DNA of 64,000 bases, from NCBI GenBank assembly GCA_905201895.1, contig CAJKPX010000004.1, positions 18,603 to 82,602 on the forward strand, written 5' to 3'. The notes under the pieces were generated by a model. It did no database searches, was not told the origin of the DNA, and saw only the letters and a program-made list of their open reading frames with translations. The DNA is from an uncultured Eubacteriales bacterium. GTDB lineage: Bacteria; Bacillota; Clostridia; Oscillospirales; CAG-272. Positions 7,910-16,426 of this stretch are shown in pieces (position 1 is the stretch's first letter; the number at the start of each line of letters is the position of its first letter). A program made the position numbers and the translations under genes.

Positions 7910-9118
7910 ATGGACTGTAAAAGCTTAGGAAATACCATTGCAAGCCTGCGTCACCGAAACAACATCACACAGGCAGCTCTTGCCGAGCGGCTGGGTGTGA
8001 GCAACAAGGCGGTGAGCAAATGGGAGAGCGGACAGGGTTATCCCGATATTTCCCTGCTCCCAACGATTGCGGAGTTTTTCGGCGTTTCGATCGACTATCT
8101 GCTGCTGGGTGAGAAAAAAGGCATCACGATTGCGGGCAACATGATCATGGACGTTGTGAAAAACATCGAGCAATACCCAACGATCGGCATGCTCGTGAGC
8201 ATATCCAACGTTTCCCGCGCGGTTGGCGGATGTGCACCGAACACCTCGATCAACCTCGCCAAGATTGACCGTAGAATTCCGATCAGTGTGATCGGCAAGG
8301 TCGGTACAGATGAAAACGGCAGATTTATCGTCTCGGAGCTGCAGAAAAACGGAATTAACGTCAGCCGCGTGTCCTATTCGTCCACAATGCCCACGAGCTT
8401 TTGTGACGTGATGAGCATCCCCTCGGGTGAGCGCACCTTTTTCCACAAGAGAGGCGCGAATGCGGAGTTTTCTCCCGCTGACATCGACATCGACTCGCTT
8501 GACTGCAACATTCTTCATATCGGCTATATTCTTCTGCTCGATCAGTTCGACGCCGAGGATAAGCAATACGGCACCGTGATGGCAAGATTTTTGCATGACG
8601 TGCAGGAAAAAGGCATCAAAACCTCGATCGACGTGGTGAGCGACAGCACGGGAGATTTTCCCAAAAAGCTGATCCCTGCGCTTCCCTACTGCAACTATGT
8701 GATCGTCAACGAGATCGAATGCTGCAGCGCGTGGAACCTGGAGGCATACAAGCCCGACGGCACGCTCGACCGCGAAACGGTTGCACTGGCAATGCAGAAG
8801 ATGATTGATGGCGGCGTGAGCGATCGCGTGATTGTGCACTGCAAGCAGACCTCGTTTGCGCTCGACAGCAAGGGCAATTTCACCGAGGTTCCCTCTCTGC
8901 GTATCCCCAAGGAAATGATCAAGGGCTCGGTTGGTGCGGGCGATGCGTTTTGCGCGGGATGTCTTTACGGCATCTACAACGATTACTCCGACCGACAGAT
9001 CCTCGAATTTGCATCCGCCGCGGCGGCGTGCAATCTCTTTGAAGCCAACTCGGTGGACGGCATGAGACCGAGAAATGAAATATTGAAAATTGCTGAAAAA
9101 TACGGGAGGTTATCGTAA
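7910..9118 (+). CDS. XRE helix-turn-helix domain fused to a PfkB-family sugar kinase
   Basis: A 402-residue fusion. Residues 1-64 are a Cro/CI-type HTH (ITQAALAERLGVSNKAVSKWE) and residues 75-402 a ribokinase/PfkB fold. The kinase has the N-terminal GG motif AVGGCAPNTSINLAK and the C-terminal signature GSVGAGDAFCAG (from 339), with the anion hole and catalytic Asp of GAGD intact, so it is probably active on a ketose or similar sugar. The ATG at 7910 follows AAAGGAGG. The stop overlaps the next start by one base (TAATG), so kinase and isomerase are translationally coupled. The HTH suggests that the enzyme senses its substrate and controls its own operon. The substrate is not determined. Confidence 0.9.
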   Translation: MDCKSLGNTIASLRHRNNITQAALAERLGVSNKAVSKWESGQGYPDISLLPTIAEFFGVSIDYLLLGEKKGITIAGNMIMDVVKNIEQYPTIGMLVSISNVSRAVGGCAPNTSINLAKIDRRIPISVIGKVGTDENGRFIVSELQKNGINVSRVSYSSTMPTSFCDVMSIPSGERTFFHKRGANAEFSPADIDIDSLDCNILHIGYILLLDQFDAEDKQYGTVMARFLHDVQEKGIKTSIDVVSDSTGDFPKKLIPALPYCNYVIVNEIECCSAWNLEAYKPDGTLDRETVALAMQKMIDGGVSDRVIVHCKQTSFALDSKGNFTEVPSLRIPKEMIKGSVGAGDAFCAGCLYGIYNDYSDRQILEFASAAAACNLFEANSVDGMRPRNEILKIAEKYGRLS

Positions 9119-9654
9119 TGAAAAGATCAGATTGCGAAGCGCAGACCAAGCTGGCACTCGAATACTACGAGAAGGCAGGCATTGTGCTCAACGAGCAGGA
9201 AAAGCAAAGCATTGAGGTCATCGACTTCGGACTCGGCAAGGTTGCCGAAATGGGACTTCAGCTCCTGACCTACATCAACACCGAGCGCGTTTGTGCCAAG
9301 GAAATGGTGCTCATTCCCTATCAGTCGTGCCTGGAGCACAAGCATGTTCCCACAAACGGCTGTGCAGGCAAGGAGGAAACCTTCCGCTGCCGCTACGGTA
9401 AGGTTTATCTTTACGTGGAGGGCGAGGGTGAGCGTGACAAAATTCAGGCAAAGCTGCCCGACAGCAAGGTGAGCGTGTTCCACGAGATCGTGCTCAATCC
9501 CGGTGAGCAGTACACCATCATGCCCGAGACCTGGCATTGGTTCCAGGCAGGCCCCGAGGGTGCCGTGATCTCGGAATTCTCGACTCGCAGCACCGACGAG
9601 ACCGATATTTTCACCGACGAGCGCCTTGTTCGTCAGCCCACCATCGAAGAATAA
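9118..9654 (+). CDS. D-lyxose isomerase-family cupin (aldose-ketose isomerase)
   Basis: A 178-residue cupin closely resembling the sigma-B-associated D-lyxose isomerase YdaE of Bacillus (KEETFRCRYGKVYLYVEGE, TWHWFQAG, STDETDIFTDER). Members interconvert D-lyxose/D-xylulose and D-mannose/D-fructose using a divalent metal. Likely ligands are His74 and His76 (EHKH), Glu87 and His140. It overlaps the upstream kinase gene by one base and lies 19 bp before the aldolase gene. In this context it probably converts an aldose to the ketose that the PfkB kinase phosphorylates. Confidence 0.88.
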   Translation: MKRSDCEAQTKLALEYYEKAGIVLNEQEKQSIEVIDFGLGKVAEMGLQLLTYINTERVCAKEMVLIPYQSCLEHKHVPTNGCAGKEETFRCRYGKVYLYVEGEGERDKIQAKLPDSKVSVFHEIVLNPGEQYTIMPETWHWFQAGPEGAVISEFSTRSTDETDIFTDERLVRQPTIEE

Positions 9655-9673
9655 TTGAAAAGAGGATAAAATC

Positions 9674-10504
9674 ATGCTGGTAAATCTCAATGACGTCCTG
9701 CTGGACGCGCAAAAAAATCACTACGGTGTGGGTCTGTTCAACACCACCGACACCGATATGCTTGAGGCTGCGATCTCTGCCGCCGAGGAGCTCCGTTCCC
9801 CCATCATCATCGGAACCGCCGAGGTTCTGCTCCCCTTCGGTGAGCTTCAGCTCATCGCTCCCTCGATCATTGCAGCTGCAAAGCGCGCAACCGTTCCGGT
9901 TGTGGTGCACTACGATCACGGACTCACCTTTGACCGCTGCATGGAGGCTCTCAAGCTCGGATTTTCGAGCGTGATGTTCGACGGCTCTGCAGGCGACGTG
10001 GAGGAAAACCTCCGCGCAACGAGAGAGATGGTGAAGATCGCGCACTCGATGGGCGCAACCGTTGAGGGCGAGATCGGACACGTTGGTCAGGCAGACACGG
10101 GCGACAACGAGACCGACGATCGCTACACCACCCCCGAGGAGGCAATCGCATTTGTGAATGCAACCGGCGTAGATGCACTCGCGATCGCGATCGGCACGGC
10201 ACACGGTGCTTACAAATCCAAGCCGAAGCTCGACATTGCGCGCCTGCAGCAGATCCGCGCGTCACTCGACACGCCCCTGGTTCTCCACGGCGGATCGGGT
10301 CTTTCGGACGATGATTTCCGCAACACCATCAAGAACGGCATCGCGAAGGTCAATATCTTCACCGACCTCTGCCTCGCGGGCGAGGACGCAATGAAGAACG
10401 GCGGCGTGGAGGGCTACCTCAACATCCGCAACAAAAAGGTTGAGTCGATCAAGGCAGCCGTGATGAAGAAAATGATGCTCTTCGGATCGAACGGAAGAGC
10501 ATAA
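9674..10504 (+). CDS. Class II (zinc) ketose-phosphate aldolase
   Basis: A 276-residue class II aldolase of the fructose/tagatose-bisphosphate type. Zinc and catalytic positions are visible in VHYDHG (Asp81, His82), GTAHGAY and LHGGSGLSD; KVNIFTDL closes the phosphate site. It is somewhat shorter than glycolytic Fba and closer to GatY/KbaY-like or ketose-1-phosphate aldolases. As the last gene of the operon it would cleave the phosphorylated ketose to dihydroxyacetone phosphate and an aldehyde. The ATG at 9674 follows AGAGGA. Confidence 0.92.
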   Translation: MLVNLNDVLLDAQKNHYGVGLFNTTDTDMLEAAISAAEELRSPIIIGTAEVLLPFGELQLIAPSIIAAAKRATVPVVVHYDHGLTFDRCMEALKLGFSSVMFDGSAGDVEENLRATREMVKIAHSMGATVEGEIGHVGQADTGDNETDDRYTTPEEAIAFVNATGVDALAIAIGTAHGAYKSKPKLDIARLQQIRASLDTPLVLHGGSGLSDDDFRNTIKNGIAKVNIFTDLCLAGEDAMKNGGVEGYLNIRNKKVESIKAAVMKKMMLFGSNGRA

Positions 10505-10515
10505 ATAAACAAAAA

Positions 10516-10559
10516 AACAAGCATCTCGAACGCAAATGCAATTGAGATGCTTGTTTTTT
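10516..10559. terminator. Bidirectional terminator between convergent sugar genes
   Basis: AACAAGCATCTC (10516-10527) pairs with GAGATGCTTGTT (10544-10555). T runs follow on the plus strand and A runs precede, so it can end both the aldolase and the convergent isomerase transcripts. Confidence 0.88.
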
Positions 10560-10568
10560 ATGTAGAAA

Positions 10569-11354
10569 TCAAAGCTCCGAAATTTTCTTGATTCGGTCGT
10601 AGCAGGTGGCGAGAAACTCCTCGTGCGAGATATCCTGATGACGGCGGTTGGAGACCTCCAGGATCAGGGGACCCGTGAAATTGTATTCATCGAGCTTGCG
10701 CATCATGCGCTCATAGTCAAGGTTCCCTTCAAAGGGCAACAGATGCGAGTCGGGATCACCGATCTTCTCCGCTCCTCTTCCGTGGTTGTCATGGATATGG
10801 GTTGCGACCATCTTCTCGCGGAAGATGTCCATCCAGGTAACGTATTTGGTGTAGCAGTGCTCGTGTCCGCAGTCATAGCAGAAGCGTACGTACTCCATTT
10901 TCTCATAGCGATCTGCCAGATATGCGAGGTTGCCGACCTTGCGCAGGTTCTCAAAAGCAAGAATGACACGGCGCTCGGTTGCATAAAGCACCAGCTCGTC
11001 GAATCGCGCAAGACCCAGATCGGTGATCTCGGGCGCGTTCCATCCGCTCGACACGTGCACGATCACGGTGGGAACACCGGTTGCAGCGGCGGTGTCGATC
11101 GACTCCTTCATACCGTTCATAACGGTCAGATAGTCCATGCCCGCAAGCCACATGCTGTTGATGCCGCCAAAGGGTGCGTGGATGAACTCGCAGGTGAGAC
11201 CAAGCTCATTGCCGCGTGCAACAAGTGCCGCAACCTTCTCGCAGTCGCTCACACCCGTAAAGTAGCAGTCAAAGCCTGCTTTCTTGATTTTTTCAAGTGC
11301 CTCAACCGGGTCGATGCCCAAGCATTCACTCAAAATCCCCAGCTTTCTTTTCAT
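10569..11354 (-). CDS. Sugar phosphate isomerase/epimerase-like TIM barrel protein
   Basis: A 261-residue member of the xylose-isomerase-like TIM barrel family (AP endonuclease 2 fold). Metal-ligand candidates are Glu in AFENLRK, Asp/His in CYDCGHEH, His in ATHIHDNHG and Glu in LILEVSN. GGAG precedes the ATG at 11354. It converges on the sugar operon, whose aldolase ends 64 bp away, which suggests a shared sugar pathway (inference). A clear paralogue lies at 38048-38884, with the same spacing of FIHAPF/SIHAPF, DCGHE/DTGHE and LLPFEG/MLPFDG. Catalytic activity is undetermined. Confidence 0.85.
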   Translation of the reverse strand: MKRKLGILSECLGIDPVEALEKIKKAGFDCYFTGVSDCEKVAALVARGNELGLTCEFIHAPFGGINSMWLAGMDYLTVMNGMKESIDTAAATGVPTVIVHVSSGWNAPEITDLGLARFDELVLYATERRVILAFENLRKVGNLAYLADRYEKMEYVRFCYDCGHEHCYTKYVTWMDIFREKMVATHIHDNHGRGAEKIGDPDSHLLPFEGNLDYERMMRKLDEYNFTGPLILEVSNRRHQDISHEEFLATCYDRIKKISEL

Positions 11355-11376
11355 AACAGTTCTCCTTTAAGATATT

Positions 11377-11631
11377 TTATCCGTTATTTTGTTCAGCCTC
11401 TATAACCTGCTCGCGCAATTTCATCATCGAGCAGAGCTCCCCTCTGTCGGGGATATGTCTGCCGCGAAAATCGCTCGCTCTGCACATCCAACAGGAGCAA
11501 TGAATCTTACCCTTGCTGTATGCGCCTCGGTGCTCGTAATATTCCCAACCGTAAAGAGCATGACTGATGCGGCTCTTACGGCTGATCACGCGCTCTCTTT
11601 GATGGCGGTGATATGCTCTTGTTCGTGCCAT
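11377..11631 (-). CDS. Small basic conserved protein with CxCxxC motif, function unknown
   Basis: An 84-residue protein. The N-terminus is strongly basic (MARTRAYHRHQRERVISRK) and the middle carries KGKIHCSCWMCR, a likely metal-binding Cys cluster. I have seen similar short proteins (RTRxYRRHQR ... KGKxHCSCxMC) repeatedly listed as hypothetical in bacteria, so I regard it as a real family rather than a chance frame. The ATG at 11631 is chosen because GGAG lies 10 bases upstream; the GTG at 11640 is too close to that site. Basic residues plus a zinc-ribbon-like motif would fit RNA or ribosome binding, but that is a guess. Confidence 0.75.
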   Translation of the reverse strand: MARTRAYHRHQRERVISRKSRISHALYGWEYYEHRGAYSKGKIHCSCWMCRASDFRGRHIPDRGELCSMMKLREQVIEAEQNNG

Positions 11632-11688
11632 TGCGGTCACGCTCCTTTCTGTTTACGTAGAATTTTCAGTATTGTAGTTTTTTGCTTC

Positions 11689-12648
11689 TTATGCACGCAT
11701 CACGGCAAGACCGCACCAGCCGTTGTCAACCAGCTTTTCCACAATGCGATAGCCGTTTGCCTCAAAGCAGCCGATCACGTCGTCGGCACGCTCGGAAATG
11801 ATACCCGATGCGAGCAGAACGGTGTCCTTGTGCATAAAGGGGGCGACGTCGGGCGTCATGCGAATGATGATATCCGCCACGATGTTGGCGCAGATCAGAT
11901 CATAGGGGCGCGAACGGTCTGCCTGACGCAAGAGATCGGAGACCTCGCAGGTAATGTTGGAAAGCCCACTATCCTTGATGTTCTCGTTTGCCACGCGAAC
12001 CGCCATCGGGTCGATATCGTAGGCGCGGCATTCGGCAGCACCCAAACGAGAAGCACAGATTGCCAGAATTCCGCTTCCCGTTCCAACGTCGAGCATGCGG
12101 CAGCCGGGCTTGGTATATTTTTCAAGCATGCGAATGACCAATCGGGTGGTCTCATGCGTACCGGTGCCAAATGCCATGCCGGGATCCATGCGCACGATCA
12201 ACTCGCCCTCTCCTGCCTCGTATTTCTCCCATGCAGGAACAATCACAAGCTTCGAGCCGATCTTGATCGGCTTATAATATGCCTTCCACGAGTTTGCCCA
12301 ATCCTCCTCGTTGACACCAACCGTTTCAATTTTGGCGTCCTCCTCCAGAGCGGTTCCCGCAAATCTCTCGCGCAAAAAAGCGATCGCCTCGGGAACGCTG
12401 CGCTCGGCGGGCAGATAAACCGACACCGATGCGATGGTTTTATCAGCATTGAGGATACTCTCGTCGATCAGGTCACCGTAGCAGGTTTTCAGATCAATGT
12501 CGCTATAATCCTCGATTTGCAGGTTATTGGAAATCATGCTCATGATTGCAGTGAGCGCGTCGAGCTGACCCAGCGGAACGGTGACGCGGATCTGCGTCCA
12601 TTGCGTCTCGGTGCCAAAATCACCGCACAGATAGTCCTGATCTACCAT
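11689..12648 (-). CDS. prmA: Ribosomal protein L11 methyltransferase
   Basis: PrmA transfers methyl groups from S-adenosylmethionine to ribosomal protein L11. The 319-residue protein has an N-terminal L11-recognition domain, the linker RMDPGMAFGTGTHETT and the SAM motif MLDVGTGSGILAI. CANIVADII matches the catalytic NI motif. It starts 9 bp after the dnaJ stop, so it is the last gene of the hrcA-grpE-dnaK-dnaJ operon, the order common in Firmicutes. Confidence 0.96.
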   Translation of the reverse strand: MVDQDYLCGDFGTETQWTQIRVTVPLGQLDALTAIMSMISNNLQIEDYSDIDLKTCYGDLIDESILNADKTIASVSVYLPAERSVPEAIAFLRERFAGTALEEDAKIETVGVNEEDWANSWKAYYKPIKIGSKLVIVPAWEKYEAGEGELIVRMDPGMAFGTGTHETTRLVIRMLEKYTKPGCRMLDVGTGSGILAICASRLGAAECRAYDIDPMAVRVANENIKDSGLSNITCEVSDLLRQADRSRPYDLICANIVADIIIRMTPDVAPFMHKDTVLLASGIISERADDVIGCFEANGYRIVEKLVDNGWCGLAVMRA

Positions 12649-12657
12649 AGCCTCTCC

Positions 12658-13815
12658 TTATTTCTGTCCAAAAATTTTCTTAAAGAACTGTTTATGCTTT
12701 GCGTAGTTGCTCTCACCGCAGCTATCGGCAAAGGCGCGCATTGCATCCTTTTGCTTATCTGTGAGCCCCTTGGGAATTTCAACCGCCACGCGGAAGATCA
12801 GATCGCCGCGGCGCCCATTTCCGTTGACGTAAGGAATGCCCTTACTCTTGAGCGTGAAGCGCGTTCCGGGCTGCGTGCCCTCCGGAATATTGTATTTGAG
12901 GTTCCCCTCAAGCGTGGGCACGTCGATCTCGGCACCGAGCGTTGCCTCGGCAACCGTGATCGGGACCTCGCAATAGATGTTGTAGCCGTCACGGTCGAAA
13001 ATGGCGTGATTGCGAACCGAAACCGAAATAATCAGATCTCCCGCGGGACCGCCGTTTCTACCGTCATTTCCCTGACCGCGCAGAGCAATTCGCTCGCCAT
13101 TGTCAATTCCTGCGGGGATCGACACCGTTAGGCGCTTGGTCTCTCTCGTCTGCCCCGAGCCGCGGCACTTCGAGCAGGGATTTTTGATAATCTTTCCGCT
13201 ACCGCGGCAGGCATCGCAGGCTGCGGTGGACTGAAATGCCATCGAGCCCATGCGTTGTGTGCGGCGAACCTGTCCCGAACCGTGGCAAACGCTACAAGTC
13301 TCGACACCCGAGCCACCTGCGGCGCCCGTGCCGCTACAATCGGCGCAGCGACAGACGCGGTTATAAGAAACGTCCTTTTTGACGCCAAACGCCGCCTCCT
13401 CAAATGTGATGGTCAGGTTGGCGCCGATATCGTCGCCGGGGATCGGGCCGTTGCGGCGCTGACGTCCGCCGCCGAATGCACCGCCGAACATACCGCCAAG
13501 AATGTCACCCAGGTCGCCAAAATCGCCAAAGCCGCCACCAAAGCCACCGAAGCCGCCAAAGCCGCCGTCCCCACCGCCCATGGAAGGATCGAACGCCGCA
13601 TGACCGAATTGGTCATACTTCGCCCTTTTATCGGGATCGGAGAGAATCTCATATGCCTCGTTTGCCTCTTTGAATTTCTCCTCGGCAACCTTATCGCCGG
13701 GGTTTGTATCGGGATGATATTGCTTCGCCAGCTTATAGTAAGCCTTTTTGATGGATCCGGCATCGGCGCTCTTGTCAACGCCCAATACCTCGTAATAATC
13801 TCTCTTATCTGCCAT
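12658..13815 (-). CDS. dnaJ: Chaperone protein DnaJ
   Basis: A 385-residue type I J protein that stimulates DnaK ATP hydrolysis. The J domain contains [10 protein letters not shown] (HPD motif), followed by a Gly/Phe-rich linker and four zinc-binding repeats ([32 protein letters not shown]), then the substrate-binding C-terminal domains. The ATG at 13815 follows AAGAGG. It lies 154 bp downstream of dnaK, with a long hairpin in between that may lower its expression relative to dnaK. Confidence 0.97.
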   Translation of the reverse strand: MADKRDYYEVLGVDKSADAGSIKKAYYKLAKQYHPDTNPGDKVAEEKFKEANEAYEILSDPDKRAKYDQFGHAAFDPSMGGGDGGFGGFGGFGGGFGDFGDLGDILGGMFGGAFGGGRQRRNGPIPGDDIGANLTITFEEAAFGVKKDVSYNRVCRCADCSGTGAAGGSGVETCSVCHGSGQVRRTQRMGSMAFQSTAACDACRGSGKIIKNPCSKCRGSGQTRETKRLTVSIPAGIDNGERIALRGQGNDGRNGGPAGDLIISVSVRNHAIFDRDGYNIYCEVPITVAEATLGAEIDVPTLEGNLKYNIPEGTQPGTRFTLKSKGIPYVNGNGRRGDLIFRVAVEIPKGLTDKQKDAMRAFADSCGESNYAKHKQFFKKIFGQK

Positions 13816-13917
13816 TTTTTCCTCTTTTGGAAGCACAGAAGCTGCGACACGTTTGCCGTTTTTCCCTGCCCTTCCTCTCAAAAACTATTGAATCGACTGT
13901 GCTCAAAAACACGCTTT

Positions 13918-13951
13918 AGCCGCTCCCGCTGCACACGCAACGGGAACGGCT
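13918..13951 (-). promoter_or_regulatory. Long hairpin between dnaK and dnaJ, possible attenuator
   Basis: A 15-bp stem with two mismatches and a 4-base loop (arms 13937-13951 and 13918-13932). On the minus strand it is followed by AAAGCGTGTTTTT, a weak, offset U-tract. It may partly terminate or stabilise the mRNA so that DnaK exceeds DnaJ. No separate dnaJ promoter is evident. Confidence 0.5.
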
Positions 13952-13969
13952 ACGGTATGGTTTGTTGGA

Positions 13970-15805
13970 TCAGTTGTTGGAGTGATCCTCGTAGTTTGCG
14001 TCATAGTAGGTTCCGTCAGCACCTGCGCCACCCTGTGCACCTGCACCGTTGGGATCGCCGCCCTGTGCGCCACCCTGTTGTGCGTAGAGCTTCTCGGAAA
14101 TCTTATAGAAGGACTTTTCCACAGCCTCGGTGTCTGCCTTGATCGCCTCAACGTTGCCGCCCTTGAGCGTTTCCTTGAGCTTCTCGATCGCATTCTTCAC
14201 CTCGTCGGCGTCGGCAGGATCCACCTTGTCACCCAGCTCGGTCAGCGTCTTTTCGCTCTGGAAGATGATCGACTCGGCGCGGTTCTTCACGTCAACCGCC
14301 TCCTTCATCTTCTTATCCTCCTCGGCAAACTTCTCCGCATCCTTCACTGCGCGGTCGATGTCCTCCTGGCTCATGTTGGTGGAGGAGGTGATGGTGATGT
14401 GCTGCTCCTTGCCGGTGCCCTTATCCTTTGCGGTGACGTTTACGATGCCGTTTGCGTCGATATCGAAGGTAACCTCGATCTGGGGCACGCCACGGGGAGC
14501 GGGCGTGATGCCGTCAAGGATGAAACGACCGAGCGTGGTATTGTTGGCAGCCATCTCGCGCTCACCCTGAAGCACGTGAATTTCAACCGAGGTCTGACCG
14601 TCTGCTGCGGTGGAATAGACCTGGCTCTTTTTTACGGGAATGGTGGTATTGCGGTCGATGATGCGGTTAAATACGCCGCCCAGGGTCTCGATACCGAGCG
14701 AAAGAGGCGTGACGTCGAGCAGGAGCAGGTCCTTAACCTCGCCGCCAAGCACGCCGCCCTGAATGGCTGCGCCGATTGCAACGCACTCATCGGGGTTGAT
14801 GCCCTTGAAGGGATCCTTGCCGATAAACTTCTTAACAGCCTCCTGAACGGCGGGAATACGGGTGGAACCGCCAACGAGGAGAACCTTGTCGATCTGACCA
14901 ACGTTCAGTCCTGCATCTGCGAGCGCCTTCTTGGTGGGGATCATGGATCTCTCAACGAGGTCAGCCGTGATGCGGTCGAATTCCGCACGCGTCAGAGTTG
15001 CCTCAAAGTGGAGGGGTCCCTCTGCGGTTGCGGTAATAAAGGGCAGGTTGATCGAGGTGCTGGTCATGCCCGAGAGTTCGATCTTTGCCTTCTCTGCGGC
15101 ATCGCGGAGTCTCTGGAGCACCATCTTGTCGCGGCGCAGGTCGATGCCATTCTCTCTTTGGAACTGCTCTGCCATCCAGTCGATCACGCGCTGGTCGAAG
15201 TCGTCACCGCCGAGGCGAGTGTCGCCGTTGGTTGCGAGAACCTCAAACACGCCGTCCGAAATCTCAAGGATCGAAACGTCGAAGGTACCGCCGCCGAGGT
15301 CGAACACCATGATCTTCTGGTTTGCTTCCTTATCCATGCCGTATGCAAGAGCTGCAGCAGTGGGCTCGTTGATAATACGCAGAACCTCAAGACCTGCGAT
15401 CTTACCTGCGTCCTTGGTTGCCTGACGCTGAGAGTCCGAGAAATATGCGGGAACCGTGATCACCGCCTGCGTAACAGAGGTGCCCAGGTAGCTTTCTGCA
15501 TCAGCCTTGAGCTTCTGCAGAACCATTGCCGAAATCTCCTGAGGCGTGTATGCCTTATTGTCGATAGTCTTTTTATAGCCCGTTCCCATCTCGCGCTTGA
15601 TCGAAATGATCGTGCGGTCGGGGTTGGTGATCGCCTGTCTCTTTGCAACCTGACCAACCATTCGCTCGCCCGTCTTGGAAAATGCCACAACGGAAGGTGT
15701 GGTTCTCGCGCCCTCGGGGTTCGGAATAACGATCGGCTCGGAGCCCTCAAATACGGCTACGCAAGAGTTTGTTGTACCCAAGTCAATACCAATGATTTTT
15801 CCCAT
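13970..15805 (-). CDS. dnaK: Hsp70 chaperone DnaK
   Basis: A 611-residue Hsp70. The ATPase domain opens with [14 protein letters not shown] and contains [10 protein letters not shown] and the linker [11 protein letters not shown]. The peptide-binding domain and lid end in a Gly/Gln-rich tail ([12 protein letters not shown]) that lacks the Gram-negative EEVKDKK terminus. GGAGG precedes the ATG at 15805. It is the third gene of the CIRCE-controlled operon, 57 bp after grpE. Confidence 0.98.
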   Translation of the reverse strand: MGKIIGIDLGTTNSCVAVFEGSEPIVIPNPEGARTTPSVVAFSKTGERMVGQVAKRQAITNPDRTIISIKREMGTGYKKTIDNKAYTPQEISAMVLQKLKADAESYLGTSVTQAVITVPAYFSDSQRQATKDAGKIAGLEVLRIINEPTAAALAYGMDKEANQKIMVFDLGGGTFDVSILEISDGVFEVLATNGDTRLGGDDFDQRVIDWMAEQFQRENGIDLRRDKMVLQRLRDAAEKAKIELSGMTSTSINLPFITATAEGPLHFEATLTRAEFDRITADLVERSMIPTKKALADAGLNVGQIDKVLLVGGSTRIPAVQEAVKKFIGKDPFKGINPDECVAIGAAIQGGVLGGEVKDLLLLDVTPLSLGIETLGGVFNRIIDRNTTIPVKKSQVYSTAADGQTSVEIHVLQGEREMAANNTTLGRFILDGITPAPRGVPQIEVTFDIDANGIVNVTAKDKGTGKEQHITITSSTNMSQEDIDRAVKDAEKFAEEDKKMKEAVDVKNRAESIIFQSEKTLTELGDKVDPADADEVKNAIEKLKETLKGGNVEAIKADTEAVEKSFYKISEKLYAQQGGAQGGDPNGAGAQGGAGADGTYYDANYEDHSNN

Positions 15806-15862
15806 GATTCTAAATCCTCCAAATTATATCAAGAAATTTTTAACAGTTTGTTCTCGCCGCGA

Positions 15863-16426
15863 TCAGTTTGCAACCTTAACCATTGCATAGCGGATGACCT
15901 TGTCACCCTTGGCGTATCCCTTTTGGAACACCTCCACGATTTCGGATTCCCCGAGCGTTTCATCCTCAACGTGCATCACGGCGTTGTGCAGGTTGGGGTC
16001 AAAGGTTTTCGTTTCAATTTCGGTAATACCCATTTTTGCAAGTGCATCCTCAAATGCCTTTGCCGTCATCTCCAGCCCTTTTTTCACAGCCTCGAGATTG
16101 TCGGAATGGCTTGCGCGCTCCAGATTGTCGAGGATCGGCAGAATATTTGCGATGCAATCGGCATAGGCATCGGCGTAAACGCTCTCCTTCTCCTTTGCGC
16201 TTCTCTTGCGGAAATTATCGTATTCCGCCATCATGCGCAGGTATTTATCCTCGCAAGCCTTGGCAGCAGCCTCTGCCGCCTCGAGCTTTTTCGCTGCTTC
16301 GGCAAGCTCTGCCTCCAGCTTTTTCGATTTTTTCTTTTCAGCCTTTTCCGTCTTTGCGTCGGTTGCCGCGCTCTTGGCGGCGTCCTCGGGAATATCAGGC
16401 GTTGCCGTTGCTTTCATTTCCTCCAT
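15863..16426 (-). CDS. grpE: Nucleotide exchange factor GrpE
   Basis: GrpE releases ADP from DnaK. The 187-residue protein has a long charged coiled coil (about 30-90) with YLRMMAEYDNFRKR and the beta-domain LHNAVMHVED. I place the start at ATG 16426 because GGAGG lies eight bases upstream. The upstream ATG at 16441 also reads in frame, but its own upstream region is poor. With either start the gene begins inside the 3' end of hrcA, so the two are translationally coupled. Confidence 0.94.
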   Translation of the reverse strand: MEEMKATATPDIPEDAAKSAATDAKTEKAEKKKSKKLEAELAEAAKKLEAAEAAAKACEDKYLRMMAEYDNFRKRSAKEKESVYADAYADCIANILPILDNLERASHSDNLEAVKKGLEMTAKAFEDALAKMGITEIETKTFDPNLHNAVMHVEDETLGESEIVEVFQKGYAKGDKVIRYAMVKVAN

